From Thalassolituus hydrocarboniclasticus (GTDB lineage Bacteria; Pseudomonadota; Gammaproteobacteria; Pseudomonadales; Oceanobacteraceae), in the NCBI RefSeq assembly GCF_025345565.1, contig NZ_CP054475.1, positions 3,699,129 through 3,763,128 of the forward strand: a DNA stretch of 64,000 nucleotides. The letters run 5' to 3'. Shown one piece after another: positions 27,001 to 34,196 of this stretch. A program made the position numbers and the translations under genes. The notes under the pieces are model-generated. The model saw only the letters and a list, made by a program, of their open reading frames with translations. It had not been told where the DNA came from and searched no databases. Position 1 is the stretch's first letter; each line of letters begins with the position of its first letter.

Positions 27001-27547
27001 TCTGCTCGAATAATCCTTCCCGCTTCAGCCACATAATAAAGCGGGCCTGGTGGTATTCTTCCGGCAATCCGGCGGATTTGAAGAGGATGTTTAACAGCGC
27101 CATGCGCACATTGTTGTTGGCACCAGAACCCAGCGTGCCCGACGCAGCATGCAGCCCGCCATGACGTTTGGCTTCAATGCTCAGTTCTTTGAAGTGGTCA
27201 CGAATTTCCTGCGGCAAATCGGCAATATCGCGCGCATTGGCACCGTCTGGAAAACTCTGGTTGACCCACAATGCGCGTAACATTTTAGCCAGGTGCGACT
27301 TCCCTGAACCAAAGAAACCGGAGATCCATACGCCGGGCTGCTCATGCTGGTCGTTTAAGTTACGCAGATATTGAGACAGGATTTTGTCCATCCCGGCTTC
27401 GTATTCACCGTCGCAAACGAAGGTTTCCAGCTCATAGCGCAGGGTTTTCAGAGCCGGTTCTGACAGGTCATCTTTAACCTGGGCGACGCCATTGTTGGCC
27501 AAGCGATTTTGGCTGGGTTCCAGCTGGTAAATATCACGATTCAGCAT
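24077..27547 (-). CDS. brxC: BrxC, BREX P-loop ATPase
   Basis: This is a 1156-residue protein with Walker A GFFGSGKSHLAKML (about residues 77-90) near the N-terminus, a Walker B-like LTLIVLDEVQQYVG (about 260) and long helical regions toward the C-terminus (many Gln-rich heptad-like stretches, about 960-1080). Size and motifs match BrxC/PglY, the large ATPase required for type I BREX defence and methylation. It follows brxB by 30 bp and overlaps pglX by 4 bp (ATGA). Confidence 0.95.
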   Translation of the reverse strand: MLNRDIYQLEPSQNRLANNGVAQVKDDLSEPALKTLRYELETFVCDGEYEAGMDKILSQYLRNLNDQHEQPGVWISGFFGSGKSHLAKMLRALWVNQSFPDGANARDIADLPQEIRDHFKELSIEAKRHGGLHAASGTLGSGANNNVRMALLNILFKSAGLPEEYHQARFIMWLKREGLFEQIKAAVEADGDKWEEEIDDLYMSTSIASALLKADSTLATDIPGMRQLLKDQYPIVTDVTNKQMVDAIIDAISVNGELPLTLIVLDEVQQYVGQDAEKAHQIQEVTETISGHSGFKNKVLFVATGQNALSGMPNLQRLMGRFPTTVQLSDTDVESVIRKVILQKKESAKPQIDSLLKTHLGEISRHLRGTRIEYHRDDEKVMLADYPLLPVRRRFWERVLRIVDTTGTVSQLRNQLKVVHEATQSTADKELGYVVPADFIYDQIANNLLQTGIISKAVSENIGRLKAGDENSQIQSRLLALILLIGKLPTDPVSDAGVRATPDMLADLLIDDLGSGKDQLRTQVPELLEDLASQGLIMAMQTQAGTEYRLQTQESAQWYDTFRQEEATLRGNMQRVENLRIDLLQKALRQQIHQVRLTQGRHVSEARQILIHTDAELPRDASEKIYAWLQDGWGNSEKDFLNEARRRPAGDPTIFIFVPARNKSELAAALIAQHAAETTLSLRGIPNTDAGKDARSAMETRKRDAEKHVETLLKEILDGVMVWQAGGADVDGNSISERVETAARASLVRLYREFDAADHAGWSKVYDRARKEGGHNALEAVNHSGDADKHPVCAQIKRYIGVSKTGKEIRDYFLAAPYGWPQDAIDGALYALLAAGVIIAKDSSGRAIKAPDLERKQITQVAFYPENVTISPVDLIKVRGVIGKWLGVQCQSGEESTRLPQMIEKARELAQRAGGEAPYPQQPDTQLFDDIARQSGNAQIKLVVEHQQALLDAQQHWQEQAQAIQVRSNDWDQLQTLLELSKDLAFYAEINKEAEAIRQNRSLLSNPNPAKPLIQQLVSKLRDAVNHHVQAYLDTHAQQLQQLQANADWQRLDDQQRQQMLAKRNLLTLPQPELSDADTIIDALNDVSLTQWSDRTDSLASKFDSARMEAVQLLQPKVQRIDLPRTTISTETELNAWLDDVKARVLNKLNDGPVTF

Positions 27548-27577
27548 GAGCTAACGTACTCCTTGTAACGTCTTTTT

Positions 27578-28123
27578 TCAGTTGTCGGCCATGATGGCAA
27601 TGGCCTGGTAACCCCAGCCATCACGCGCATCGAGCAGACGATAAATGTTGTTTTCATATTCGCCGGGGAACATGACCAACAGCCGCCCCGGCACATGGGC
27701 TGACAGCTGTTTTACAAAGTCGGAGACTGAACCAAAGCCAAACAAGGTGGCGCAGCCAACCAGGGCTATCAGGGTGTTGTTATCGGCTTTTTCCGCAATG
27801 ATGGCGGCCAGTTTCTCGACCGACTGGCTAATGAACCTTTTGTATTTAGGCTGCAGGCTTTCCGGGTCGGCAAAGTATTCTTCACGGTATTTTTGGCTGG
27901 CCATCCATTCCGGGAACAAGTGTGTCATATCCAATTCCAGCCAGGGATGGCCACAGCTTTCGGTCGCCAGCTTGAACTCTTCCAGGCGAGCGCGCAGGCG
28001 TAACTCATCTTCGCGGTGGTAAACCGCAAACATTACCCGCTGTTCATCGGCCAGGTTATGCACCCACGGAATGCTGATCTGGCGGTTGTAGCTTTGGATC
28101 AGACGATTAATGCGGTTACTCAT
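27578..28123 (-). CDS. brxB: BrxB (DUF1788)
   Basis: This is a 181-residue protein. The sequence pattern RINRLIQSYNRQISIPW at the N-terminus and LVGCATLFGFGSVSDFV plus LLVMFPGEYENNIYRLLD near the C-terminus match the DUF1788 family, always found as BrxB in type I BREX. Its biochemical role is not settled; it is required for defence in studied systems. It overlaps brxA by 8 bp. Confidence 0.93.
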   Translation of the reverse strand: MSNRINRLIQSYNRQISIPWVHNLADEQRVMFAVYHREDELRLRARLEEFKLATESCGHPWLELDMTHLFPEWMASQKYREEYFADPESLQPKYKRFISQSVEKLAAIIAEKADNNTLIALVGCATLFGFGSVSDFVKQLSAHVPGRLLVMFPGEYENNIYRLLDARDGWGYQAIAIMADN

Positions 28124-28895
28124 GGCGCCATACCTCCTCTTCCCGGGTCAGAAAATTGGGGAAGGTTACTTCCATAACGTCACTGGAATGTTTGAAGTTG
28201 ATCAGTCCAATCTGGCTGGCGATGCGCGCCAGATCTTGCAGGCGATCGGGTGTGCACTCGAGCATACGAGCCCATTCGCTGGTAAATAAGCGGTTGCCGG
28301 TTGCGCCTTGTAGGTACCCCAGAAACAAGGCAAAGGCGACATTGACCGGCCGCACGTTAGGCTGTGAGCGTACTTTTTTTACGCGGCCTTGCAGGTAACC
28401 GGCGCTGGTCCAGGTTCCGTTTACGTTCTGCGCGATGGAGCGCAGTGTGGCATCGCTGTACCGATCGTGGCAGCGTTCCTTAAACAGCTCTTCCATTTCC
28501 ACTCTGGGCAGCACCTGTCCAGGTTCGAGCGCCAGGATTTTTTCTTTGGAGATGCGCAGCAGAGGATCGCGGGTAAGGCCGATCTGGCAGGCCAGCAGCA
28601 ATCGTGCTTCGGGGTCGCTATCCCATAACTGTCTGAATACCCGGAACAATGGAATGCTGCTGTCCATGCCATACAGGTCGCACAAATGCCGCCAGGTAAG
28701 CTGACGGGACTTTTCTGTGGGTTTGTGCAGCACATTAAACTGCACAATTTCCTGTTGGTACTGGGCCGGACTGGCGGATGCAGGCAATACGGCGAATAAC
28801 TCCGTAATTTCACTGAGCATCATGGTGCGGCTTGCATGAGCCCCATTGCGGCCATATTTGAAGCCAAATTGCTGCAGTGCTGTTTGTGACGTCAT
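28116..28895 (-). CDS. brxA: BrxA (DUF1819-like)
   Basis: This is a 259-residue protein in the brxA position. The segment from ARTMMLSEITELFAVLP through KSRQLTWRHLCDLYGMD, then IPLFRVFRQLWD and TRDPLLRISKEKIL, follows the DUF1819 pattern. It is somewhat longer than typical BrxA because of a C-terminal extension (residues about 200-259). BrxA is a DNA-binding helical protein of type I BREX. Its ATG overlaps the brxR stop (ATGA). Confidence 0.82.
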   Translation of the reverse strand: MTSQTALQQFGFKYGRNGAHASRTMMLSEITELFAVLPASASPAQYQQEIVQFNVLHKPTEKSRQLTWRHLCDLYGMDSSIPLFRVFRQLWDSDPEARLLLACQIGLTRDPLLRISKEKILALEPGQVLPRVEMEELFKERCHDRYSDATLRSIAQNVNGTWTSAGYLQGRVKKVRSQPNVRPVNVAFALFLGYLQGATGNRLFTSEWARMLECTPDRLQDLARIASQIGLINFKHSSDVMEVTFPNFLTREEEVWRHE

Positions 28896-29788
28896 GTGTT
28901 GTTATCCATAGAAAAACCGGGCGCGATGCGCAGGCAGTTTATGCCTTCAAGGGCTGATCGGTTATGCAGGTGCAGTTGGTATTCCACTGGCGACAGCCCG
29001 CCTGCTCGAGAGCAATCAACCCCCCAGCGTCGTAACAGGTAACCAGCGGTTGCGGCACGCACCTGAATGTTAAGAGTGGCACCAGGCTGCAGGCCGTAGT
29101 CCAGCTCGATGGCTCTTTTAAAAGCAGCTTTGGGGTGAGGCACCAGCTCCAGTGTGATGTGCTGGTTCCAGTCATCATCGTTATGCGCCTGCTCATGCTC
29201 TTGCTCAGCGCCAGCTAAAGGAGCTGCGGCCAGAAAGCGCGTAAGGACAAAGTCACGGAATTGCTGGTGTTGCCGGCAAAAAGCCCGCACGTGCCAACGC
29301 AAACCGGTGTTAATAAGAGCATGCGGGACAATGGCGCGTTGTTGATCACCACTGCTTGCCGAGACATAGGTGACCTGCAAAGCCTGATGGTTGCAGATGG
29401 CGCGCGACAAGGTGGCAAGAATGTCCAGATCAGGTTCGTTCAGATTGGCGGAAGACTCGATGCGGATGCTTTGCTGAAAGGCATCAAACCCGCGTGCCTG
29501 GCCTTGTGACAGCACCTGCAGGGTGTGTTCGTGGTCGTAAGTGAATAAGGGTTTGAAGCCAGGGGCGCGGCAATAGCTTTTGTTGCTGCTGTTGTATTCC
29601 AGGTTGCCCGGCGCTAACTCACGGTAAAGAGTCAGATCCCGGGTGGCATTCGATAACGCAATATCAAACCGATCGGCCAGATCCTGCCGGGACAAGTAAC
29701 CACGGAACCGGGCCAGGAAATCGATCTGCCATAGCCGCTCGCGCTGACCTGTTGAGGCGAGGCTTTCAATCTGTGCGTTGGATGTCAT
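28892..29788 (-). CDS. brxR: BrxR-type WYL-domain transcriptional regulator
   Basis: This is a 298-residue protein with an N-terminal winged HTH (about residues 20-70, YLSRQDLADRFDIALSNATRDL), a WYL domain (ALQVTYVSAS, AIVPHALINTGLRWHVRAFC, about 135-190) and a C-terminal WCX-like extension. This layout is that of BrxR, which represses BREX operons and may sense a nucleic-acid or nucleotide ligand through the WYL domain. It heads the operon and overlaps brxA by 4 bp. A perfect 14-bp palindrome lies 23 bp upstream. Confidence 0.9.
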   Translation of the reverse strand: MTSNAQIESLASTGQRERLWQIDFLARFRGYLSRQDLADRFDIALSNATRDLTLYRELAPGNLEYNSSNKSYCRAPGFKPLFTYDHEHTLQVLSQGQARGFDAFQQSIRIESSANLNEPDLDILATLSRAICNHQALQVTYVSASSGDQQRAIVPHALINTGLRWHVRAFCRQHQQFRDFVLTRFLAAAPLAGAEQEHEQAHNDDDWNQHITLELVPHPKAAFKRAIELDYGLQPGATLNIQVRAATAGYLLRRWGVDCSRAGGLSPVEYQLHLHNRSALEGINCLRIAPGFSMDNNT

Positions 29789-29810
29789 CCCTGAGGATAT
29801 TCCTTAGATG

Positions 29811-29824
29811 ATCATAATTATGAT
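29811..29824. promoter_or_regulatory. Candidate BrxR operator (perfect palindrome)
   Basis: ATCATAATTATGAT is a perfect 14-bp palindrome located 23-36 bp upstream of the brxR ATG, in the only sizeable gap before the BREX operon. BrxR proteins bind inverted repeats upstream of their own gene, so this is the best candidate autoregulatory site. Confidence 0.55.
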
Positions 29825-29880
29825 GATGGTAACTGTTTTGATGAGGGTCTTCCAGATTCCCCATTAACATTTGTGTCAAA

Positions 29881-30792
29881 TTATAAGGGGATGCGGTTGC
29901 GGATACGGAATTCTTCCGTGAAGGTTTTGATGAAGCTGGGAACATGGATGGACTGTGCTCCGAAGCGCATGTGCCCATCATCCTGAATCGGGTACTGAGC
30001 ATACCGGCCGTTTTTGCTTTTTACCGAGGAGGCCACAATTTCTGTGGCTTCCTTTGCAAAAACAGCAGGATCCACCAATAAACGACCATGGTCGTCAGTT
30101 CTGATTTCCAGCAGCTCAATCAACTTCTCAGCGGCCTTTTGAATAAGGAAGGTGTTGGCCCCGAAGGAAATGCGCCCGCCAGTAAAAGGCGAGTAGGTGA
30201 CTCTATTATGATGCTTTGGGGCTCGAACTGGTTTTCCGCTTTGATGGGTGTACCAGTAAGCAGAGTTGATGATCAACTCCTGGCATACCCTTAACGGCAC
30301 AACACCGCGCACGGTGAACTTGACGGTGGCGGCGTTCTTCAACTCTTTGGCGGTATTGTAGTCTTCGTTTCCCTTGCCAAGGCGGCCAGGCTGCATGGTA
30401 GCAATGACCTTAGGGTTCAAATAATCAATGCCATGAACCGTTTTCTGGTGCTGAAAGAGCTGATTGGATTCAATTTCTGAATGACAGGCTGAGCAGGTGT
30501 AGAGGGTATTCTTGTCCGGCACGGGGCTATACCAGCGTTGAATAACCATGTTTAACTGCGCTTTCTTAACCCCAGTACCAATCCAAAAGCCATCGGAGTG
30601 ATCATTTCGTATGTGCTGCACGTACTTGGATTTCTTGAAGGGCGCAGAACAAGAGATGCAGCAGATTTGTTTTGCGCGGGAATGCTCTTTGAGTAAGTGC
30701 TTTTCCAGTCTTCTCACTGTTATTTCTTCAAAGCAAACCGGACACAACGTCATCCTTGGGGCTGTCAGTTCGTATTGTGCTTTTTTGTCCAT
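29881..30792 (-). CDS. Protein with three tandem C2H2 zinc fingers, unknown function
   Basis: This is a 303-residue protein from ATG 30792, which has AAGGAG 8 nt upstream (a longer frame reaches 30822). Three Cys-x2-Cys-x11-His-x4-His fingers are visible: C17/C20/H32/H37, C45/C48/H60/H65 and C100/C103/H115/H120. The identical spacing in all three supports real zinc binding. The C-terminal 180 residues are unrecognised and basic (VRAPKHHNRVTYSPFTGGRISFG). Arrays of classical C2H2 fingers are rare in bacteria. It lies just upstream of brxR and next to the tRNA end of the island, so it may be a DNA-binding protein of the island or a separate defence gene. Confidence 0.75.
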   Translation of the reverse strand: MDKKAQYELTAPRMTLCPVCFEEITVRRLEKHLLKEHSRAKQICCISCSAPFKKSKYVQHIRNDHSDGFWIGTGVKKAQLNMVIQRWYSPVPDKNTLYTCSACHSEIESNQLFQHQKTVHGIDYLNPKVIATMQPGRLGKGNEDYNTAKELKNAATVKFTVRGVVPLRVCQELIINSAYWYTHQSGKPVRAPKHHNRVTYSPFTGGRISFGANTFLIQKAAEKLIELLEIRTDDHGRLLVDPAVFAKEATEIVASSVKSKNGRYAQYPIQDDGHMRFGAQSIHVPSFIKTFTEEFRIRNRIPL

Positions 30793-30918
30793 GTTCGCTC
30801 TCCTTGCCATATTGATGACCATATCGGCAAAGGGCCAGGAGGTAAAGCAATGCTAGGAGTGGGGCCAGGAGGAGCAACAATCAAAAGCAGATGATCAAAA
30901 AACAACCAAAATCCAAGA

Positions 30919-30948
30919 TGGTCTCAGACTGGTCTCAATCTGGTCTCA
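30919..30948. repeat. Three iterons TGGTCTCA with 11-bp period
   Basis: TGGTCTCA occurs at 30919, 30930 and 30941, exactly 11 bp apart (about one helical turn), between the zinc-finger gene and the tRNA. An inverse copy (TGAGACCA) lies at 12150-12157 in the integrase control region. They look like protein-binding iterons, such as integrase arm sites near an attachment site or sites for the zinc-finger protein. Confidence 0.6.
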
Positions 30949-30995
30949 AAGCTGAGTTGGTTAGTAGCTACTAGCGCGGAAAGTCTTGCTGGAAA

Positions 30996-31072
<77 letters not shown>

Positions 31073-31169
31073 TTTACGTATGAGCAACTTTAGGCTCAGG
31101 TCGTAAGTGCCCGCATTGTATACGTTTTTTTCGGGCGGCTCCATAGGTGGAGCTGGCGCGGCAAAACAA

Positions 31170-31202
31170 GCGGCAGAGCGGCGGTTGTCAGCGCTCTGCC
31201 GC
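31170..31202 (-). terminator. Rho-independent terminator of the PHB operon
   Basis: GCGGCAGAGCG and CGCTCTGCCGC form an 11-bp perfect stem 20 bp after the 3HB-oligomer hydrolase stop. It is followed on the minus strand by TTGTTTTG. Confidence 0.8.
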
Positions 31203-31221
31203 GGTCATTACAGCGCCTTCA

Positions 31222-33315
31222 TTACAGCACCGGGTTACCGCAGCCAGCCGGGATGGTGAGGGTCTTGCCAGTCAGCTGAATACGGCAGTCGCTGCTTACG
31301 TTGTCTGCAGTCTGCATGGCTGGCAGGTTTTCTGTGGTCAGCAGGTCGGCAGCATCGGCCCGTGGTGTAGTGGCAACCACCTGATTGCCGGGCAGCGGGC
31401 TGCCGTTACGCAGGTGGGCATACATCTGGTCGAGTGCCTGGCCAAAGTAATAATGCAGGCCGACGTAGCGGGTTTTGTAGCCCGGAAACAGGCCATTCAG
31501 CAGGTCGAGGTGGTGGGCATTGAGCACTTCGACATAGCGCAGATCAGCATTGGCTTTGCTGCCCTGACTCTGGTTAATAGCGAAGTACGGCCGTGATGAA
31601 TGATTCAGCGGAATAATGGCATCGGCACGCCCATGCACAATGACCGTCGGTACGTTCAGCTTACGCGGGTCAGCGCTTACTTCGGCGATACCGGCCGCTA
31701 CACGCTGGGCTTTGGTCTGATCAGCAGCGTTAGCTCCTGAAGCCAGATCGCGCAGGCACAGGTGTCCGGCGAGGTTCTGGTCGGCGCTGGCGGCGCGGTC
31801 TTCGCTGCCGGTTTTATTGTCGATCAGCACGATACCGCCGGTTGGTGGAATACCGTTGCCTGAGGCAAACAGGTCGGCCAGCTGGGTGGTGGTGGCGGAA
31901 GTCGGCGCCAGAGGCCCAAACGCCATTGAAAAGTCACACAGATTATCGCTTACACCAAAACGGCCATAGGCATTGGCGTAGGTAACGGCAATGGATTGCG
32001 GCACTTTAATGGTGTTATTGGCGTGCTGGGTAAAATCCTGTTCCGGCACCAGACCGTAATCACGTAACTGCTGCTGTGCAGCGGCTGCCAGTTCGGCATC
32101 GTTGGCACCGCTGATCAGACCGGCGCTCTGCAGCGCATGGCAACGGGCAACGCTGCCACTACCCACGGCGGCAGCATCGGCACCCACACTGGCGCAGGGC
32201 TGCAGCACACTGAGCAGGCTGGTGTAGTCGTACAGGCTGCGGCCAAGCTGATTCCACTGATAACTGCCCTGCTGCACACTGTAACCGGCAGCCAACGCCT
32301 GAGCTGGCTGTACATTAGGTTCCGATACCACCACAGCATCAATCAGGCCGCTGCTGTCGAGTTCTGCGGCACGCAGCGAGGCGCCACCACCGTTGGATAC
32401 ACTGGCGGCAATCACCAGCGTGTTGTTGCGGCGCAATACCTGCAGGTTTTTACCGGCGTCATTTTCACGGCCGAAATTCTCCGGCAGATTCAGCACGTAC
32501 ATCGCGGCCTGAGCAGCCTGCAGCACAAACAATCCCCAGTCTTTTTCCGGGTTGGCACCAGAGTGGGCGTGTTTATAAGCCACACGGGCAGGATAAGTGG
32601 CGCTGAAATCATCCAGCCCGGCATCACTGGCGGTAAAGTGCGAGGCCGTACCAGCTGCCGTTGCACTGGCTAAAGTGCCGTCGGCCAGTATCACGGTATC
32701 GGAGTCCAGATCGTGCGCGCCGTTACCGGTGCCTTTATCGGTCAGCGCTACCGCGCAGCCGTTATTCAGCCCCCATTCGGCCGAGGTACCGATGGCTCCG
32801 TATACCCCGCGTGAACCGGATGAAGCGCCCACCACCAGACAGGCATTATGCGGATCAAAGCTGGCAGGAATCTGCACGGCAACGGTCACGTTACGCTGCA
32901 CACCGTCGCCACTGTCGGTGAGGAAAACGTATTCTTTACCGGCGATTTTTCCGCCGTGGGCCTGCACTTCTCCCCGATAAATATTAGGGCCGTACAATCG
33001 CCCGAAGCCGCCTTCGGTGGTGGTATCGAGCAGCGCGCGGTAATTGCTGTAAATCGCTTTACGGCGCAGCTCTGCGGCCGTCGGATGTTGCGCGTCGGCA
33101 TAGGCCGGTGCAGCACCCTGTAAACCACTGACGCCAAGGCCGGCGGTCAGCAGATCATCACTGACGCCATCGTATTCCACCGCCGTCAGTGTGCCCTGAA
33201 TAAAATCCGGGCGGATATTAAATGGGGTGTTATTGTCATCGCCGCCACAGGAGGCCAGCAGAACAGCACCGGTGAGGGTCAGCAGGTGAATGGGGTATCG
33301 GGCAAACATAGGCAA
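31222..33315 (-). CDS. 3-hydroxybutyrate oligomer hydrolase, lipoprotein
   Basis: This is a 697-residue protein of the D-(-)-3-hydroxybutyrate oligomer hydrolase family, which splits 3HB dimers and oligomers released from PHB into 3HB monomer. The N-terminus is a lipoprotein signal with lipobox LASC (residues 20-23) and a GGDDNN linker, so it is probably anchored in the envelope. Typical segments are GRLYGPNIYRGEVQAHGGKIAG, read as family features, and a serine-hydrolase motif in SVSNGGGASL. It is the last gene of the CoA-transferase/SDR/hydrolase operon and is followed by a strong terminator. Confidence 0.88.
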   Translation of the reverse strand: MPMFARYPIHLLTLTGAVLLASCGGDDNNTPFNIRPDFIQGTLTAVEYDGVSDDLLTAGLGVSGLQGAAPAYADAQHPTAAELRRKAIYSNYRALLDTTTEGGFGRLYGPNIYRGEVQAHGGKIAGKEYVFLTDSGDGVQRNVTVAVQIPASFDPHNACLVVGASSGSRGVYGAIGTSAEWGLNNGCAVALTDKGTGNGAHDLDSDTVILADGTLASATAAGTASHFTASDAGLDDFSATYPARVAYKHAHSGANPEKDWGLFVLQAAQAAMYVLNLPENFGRENDAGKNLQVLRRNNTLVIAASVSNGGGASLRAAELDSSGLIDAVVVSEPNVQPAQALAAGYSVQQGSYQWNQLGRSLYDYTSLLSVLQPCASVGADAAAVGSGSVARCHALQSAGLISGANDAELAAAAQQQLRDYGLVPEQDFTQHANNTIKVPQSIAVTYANAYGRFGVSDNLCDFSMAFGPLAPTSATTTQLADLFASGNGIPPTGGIVLIDNKTGSEDRAASADQNLAGHLCLRDLASGANAADQTKAQRVAAGIAEVSADPRKLNVPTVIVHGRADAIIPLNHSSRPYFAINQSQGSKANADLRYVEVLNAHHLDLLNGLFPGYKTRYVGLHYYFGQALDQMYAHLRNGSPLPGNQVVATTPRADAADLLTTENLPAMQTADNVSSDCRIQLTGKTLTIPAGCGNPVL

Positions 33316-33389
33316 TCTCCGTTGTGTTTATTGTTTTCCGGATACCCGCCGGGACAGCACCTCCGCCGGGTATAAACGGTACGGCGAAA

Positions 33390-34178
33390 TCAGAGGCGCA
33401 AACCGCCATCAACCTCGACAATGCGGCCACTGATATATTCATTTTCCAGCAGGTATTGCAGCGTGTGGGCAATATCATCAGCCTCGCCCATACGCTGCAG
33501 CGGAATCTGACGGGTCATTTTTTCCAGCGCTTCCGGTTTCATATGCGCGGTCATATCTGTAGCAATAAAACCCGGTGCAATAGCGCAGACACGCACGTTG
33601 TAACGGGCCAGTTCTTTCGCCCATACCACCGTCATCGACGCCAGTCCGGCCTTGGCCGCCGAGTAATTCGATTGCCCCATATTGCCGGCCATGGAAATAC
33701 TGCAGATATTAACGATGCAGCCGCCCCGCTTCTGGCCAACCATCTGTGTGGCCGCCGCACGGGTGCAGAGAAAAGGCGCGGTCAGATTAACGTCAATAAC
33801 CGTCTGCCACTGGCTGAGACTAAGGCGTTCCGTTACTTCGCCATCACGTACTTTCAGCAGCAGACCATCACGCAATACGCCGGCGTTGTTCACCAGTGCA
33901 TCCAGCTGACCAAAGTCGCGAACGATAGCGGAAAAGGTATTTTCCACCTGTTGTTCGTCCGCCACATTGCACGGATACGCCGCACAACAATCCGTGCTGT
34001 AACCATGCTCCTGCGCGGCTGCCGCACAATGGGTAAGCGCTTCGTTAAGCTTGTCGGCATTTACGTCCAGCAATGCGACACGGGCACCGCGGGCAACAAG
34101 ACGGCAGGCCATCGCCAGACCGAGTCCCTGGGCGCCGCCGGTAATAGCAACCACTGCATTGGCAATATTCATGAGCAC
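33390..34178 (-). CDS. SDR dehydrogenase, probable 3-hydroxybutyrate dehydrogenase
   Basis: This is a 262-residue classical short-chain dehydrogenase. It shows the NAD(P)-binding TGGAQGLG (residues 13-20), NNAG (97-100), catalytic Asn131, Ser160 or Ser162, and YSAAK (Tyr172, Lys176). The ending GRIVEVDGGLRL is typical of FabG/PhaB/BdhA-like enzymes. Context between a 3-ketoacid CoA-transferase and a 3HB-oligomer hydrolase favours oxidation of 3HB to acetoacetate. Acetoacetyl-CoA reductase cannot be excluded from sequence alone. It starts 18 bp after the CoA-transferase stop. Confidence 0.85.
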   Translation of the reverse strand: MLMNIANAVVAITGGAQGLGLAMACRLVARGARVALLDVNADKLNEALTHCAAAAQEHGYSTDCCAAYPCNVADEQQVENTFSAIVRDFGQLDALVNNAGVLRDGLLLKVRDGEVTERLSLSQWQTVIDVNLTAPFLCTRAAATQMVGQKRGGCIVNICSISMAGNMGQSNYSAAKAGLASMTVVWAKELARYNVRVCAIAPGFIATDMTAHMKPEALEKMTRQIPLQRMGEADDIAHTLQYLLENEYISGRIVEVDGGLRL

Positions 34179-34196
34179 TCCTTTATCAGGTAATAA

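Noticed and set aside
33324-34193. 289-residue plus-strand frame opposite the SDR dehydrogenase
   Set aside because: The SDR on the minus strand has all catalytic residues; the antisense frame shows no motif.
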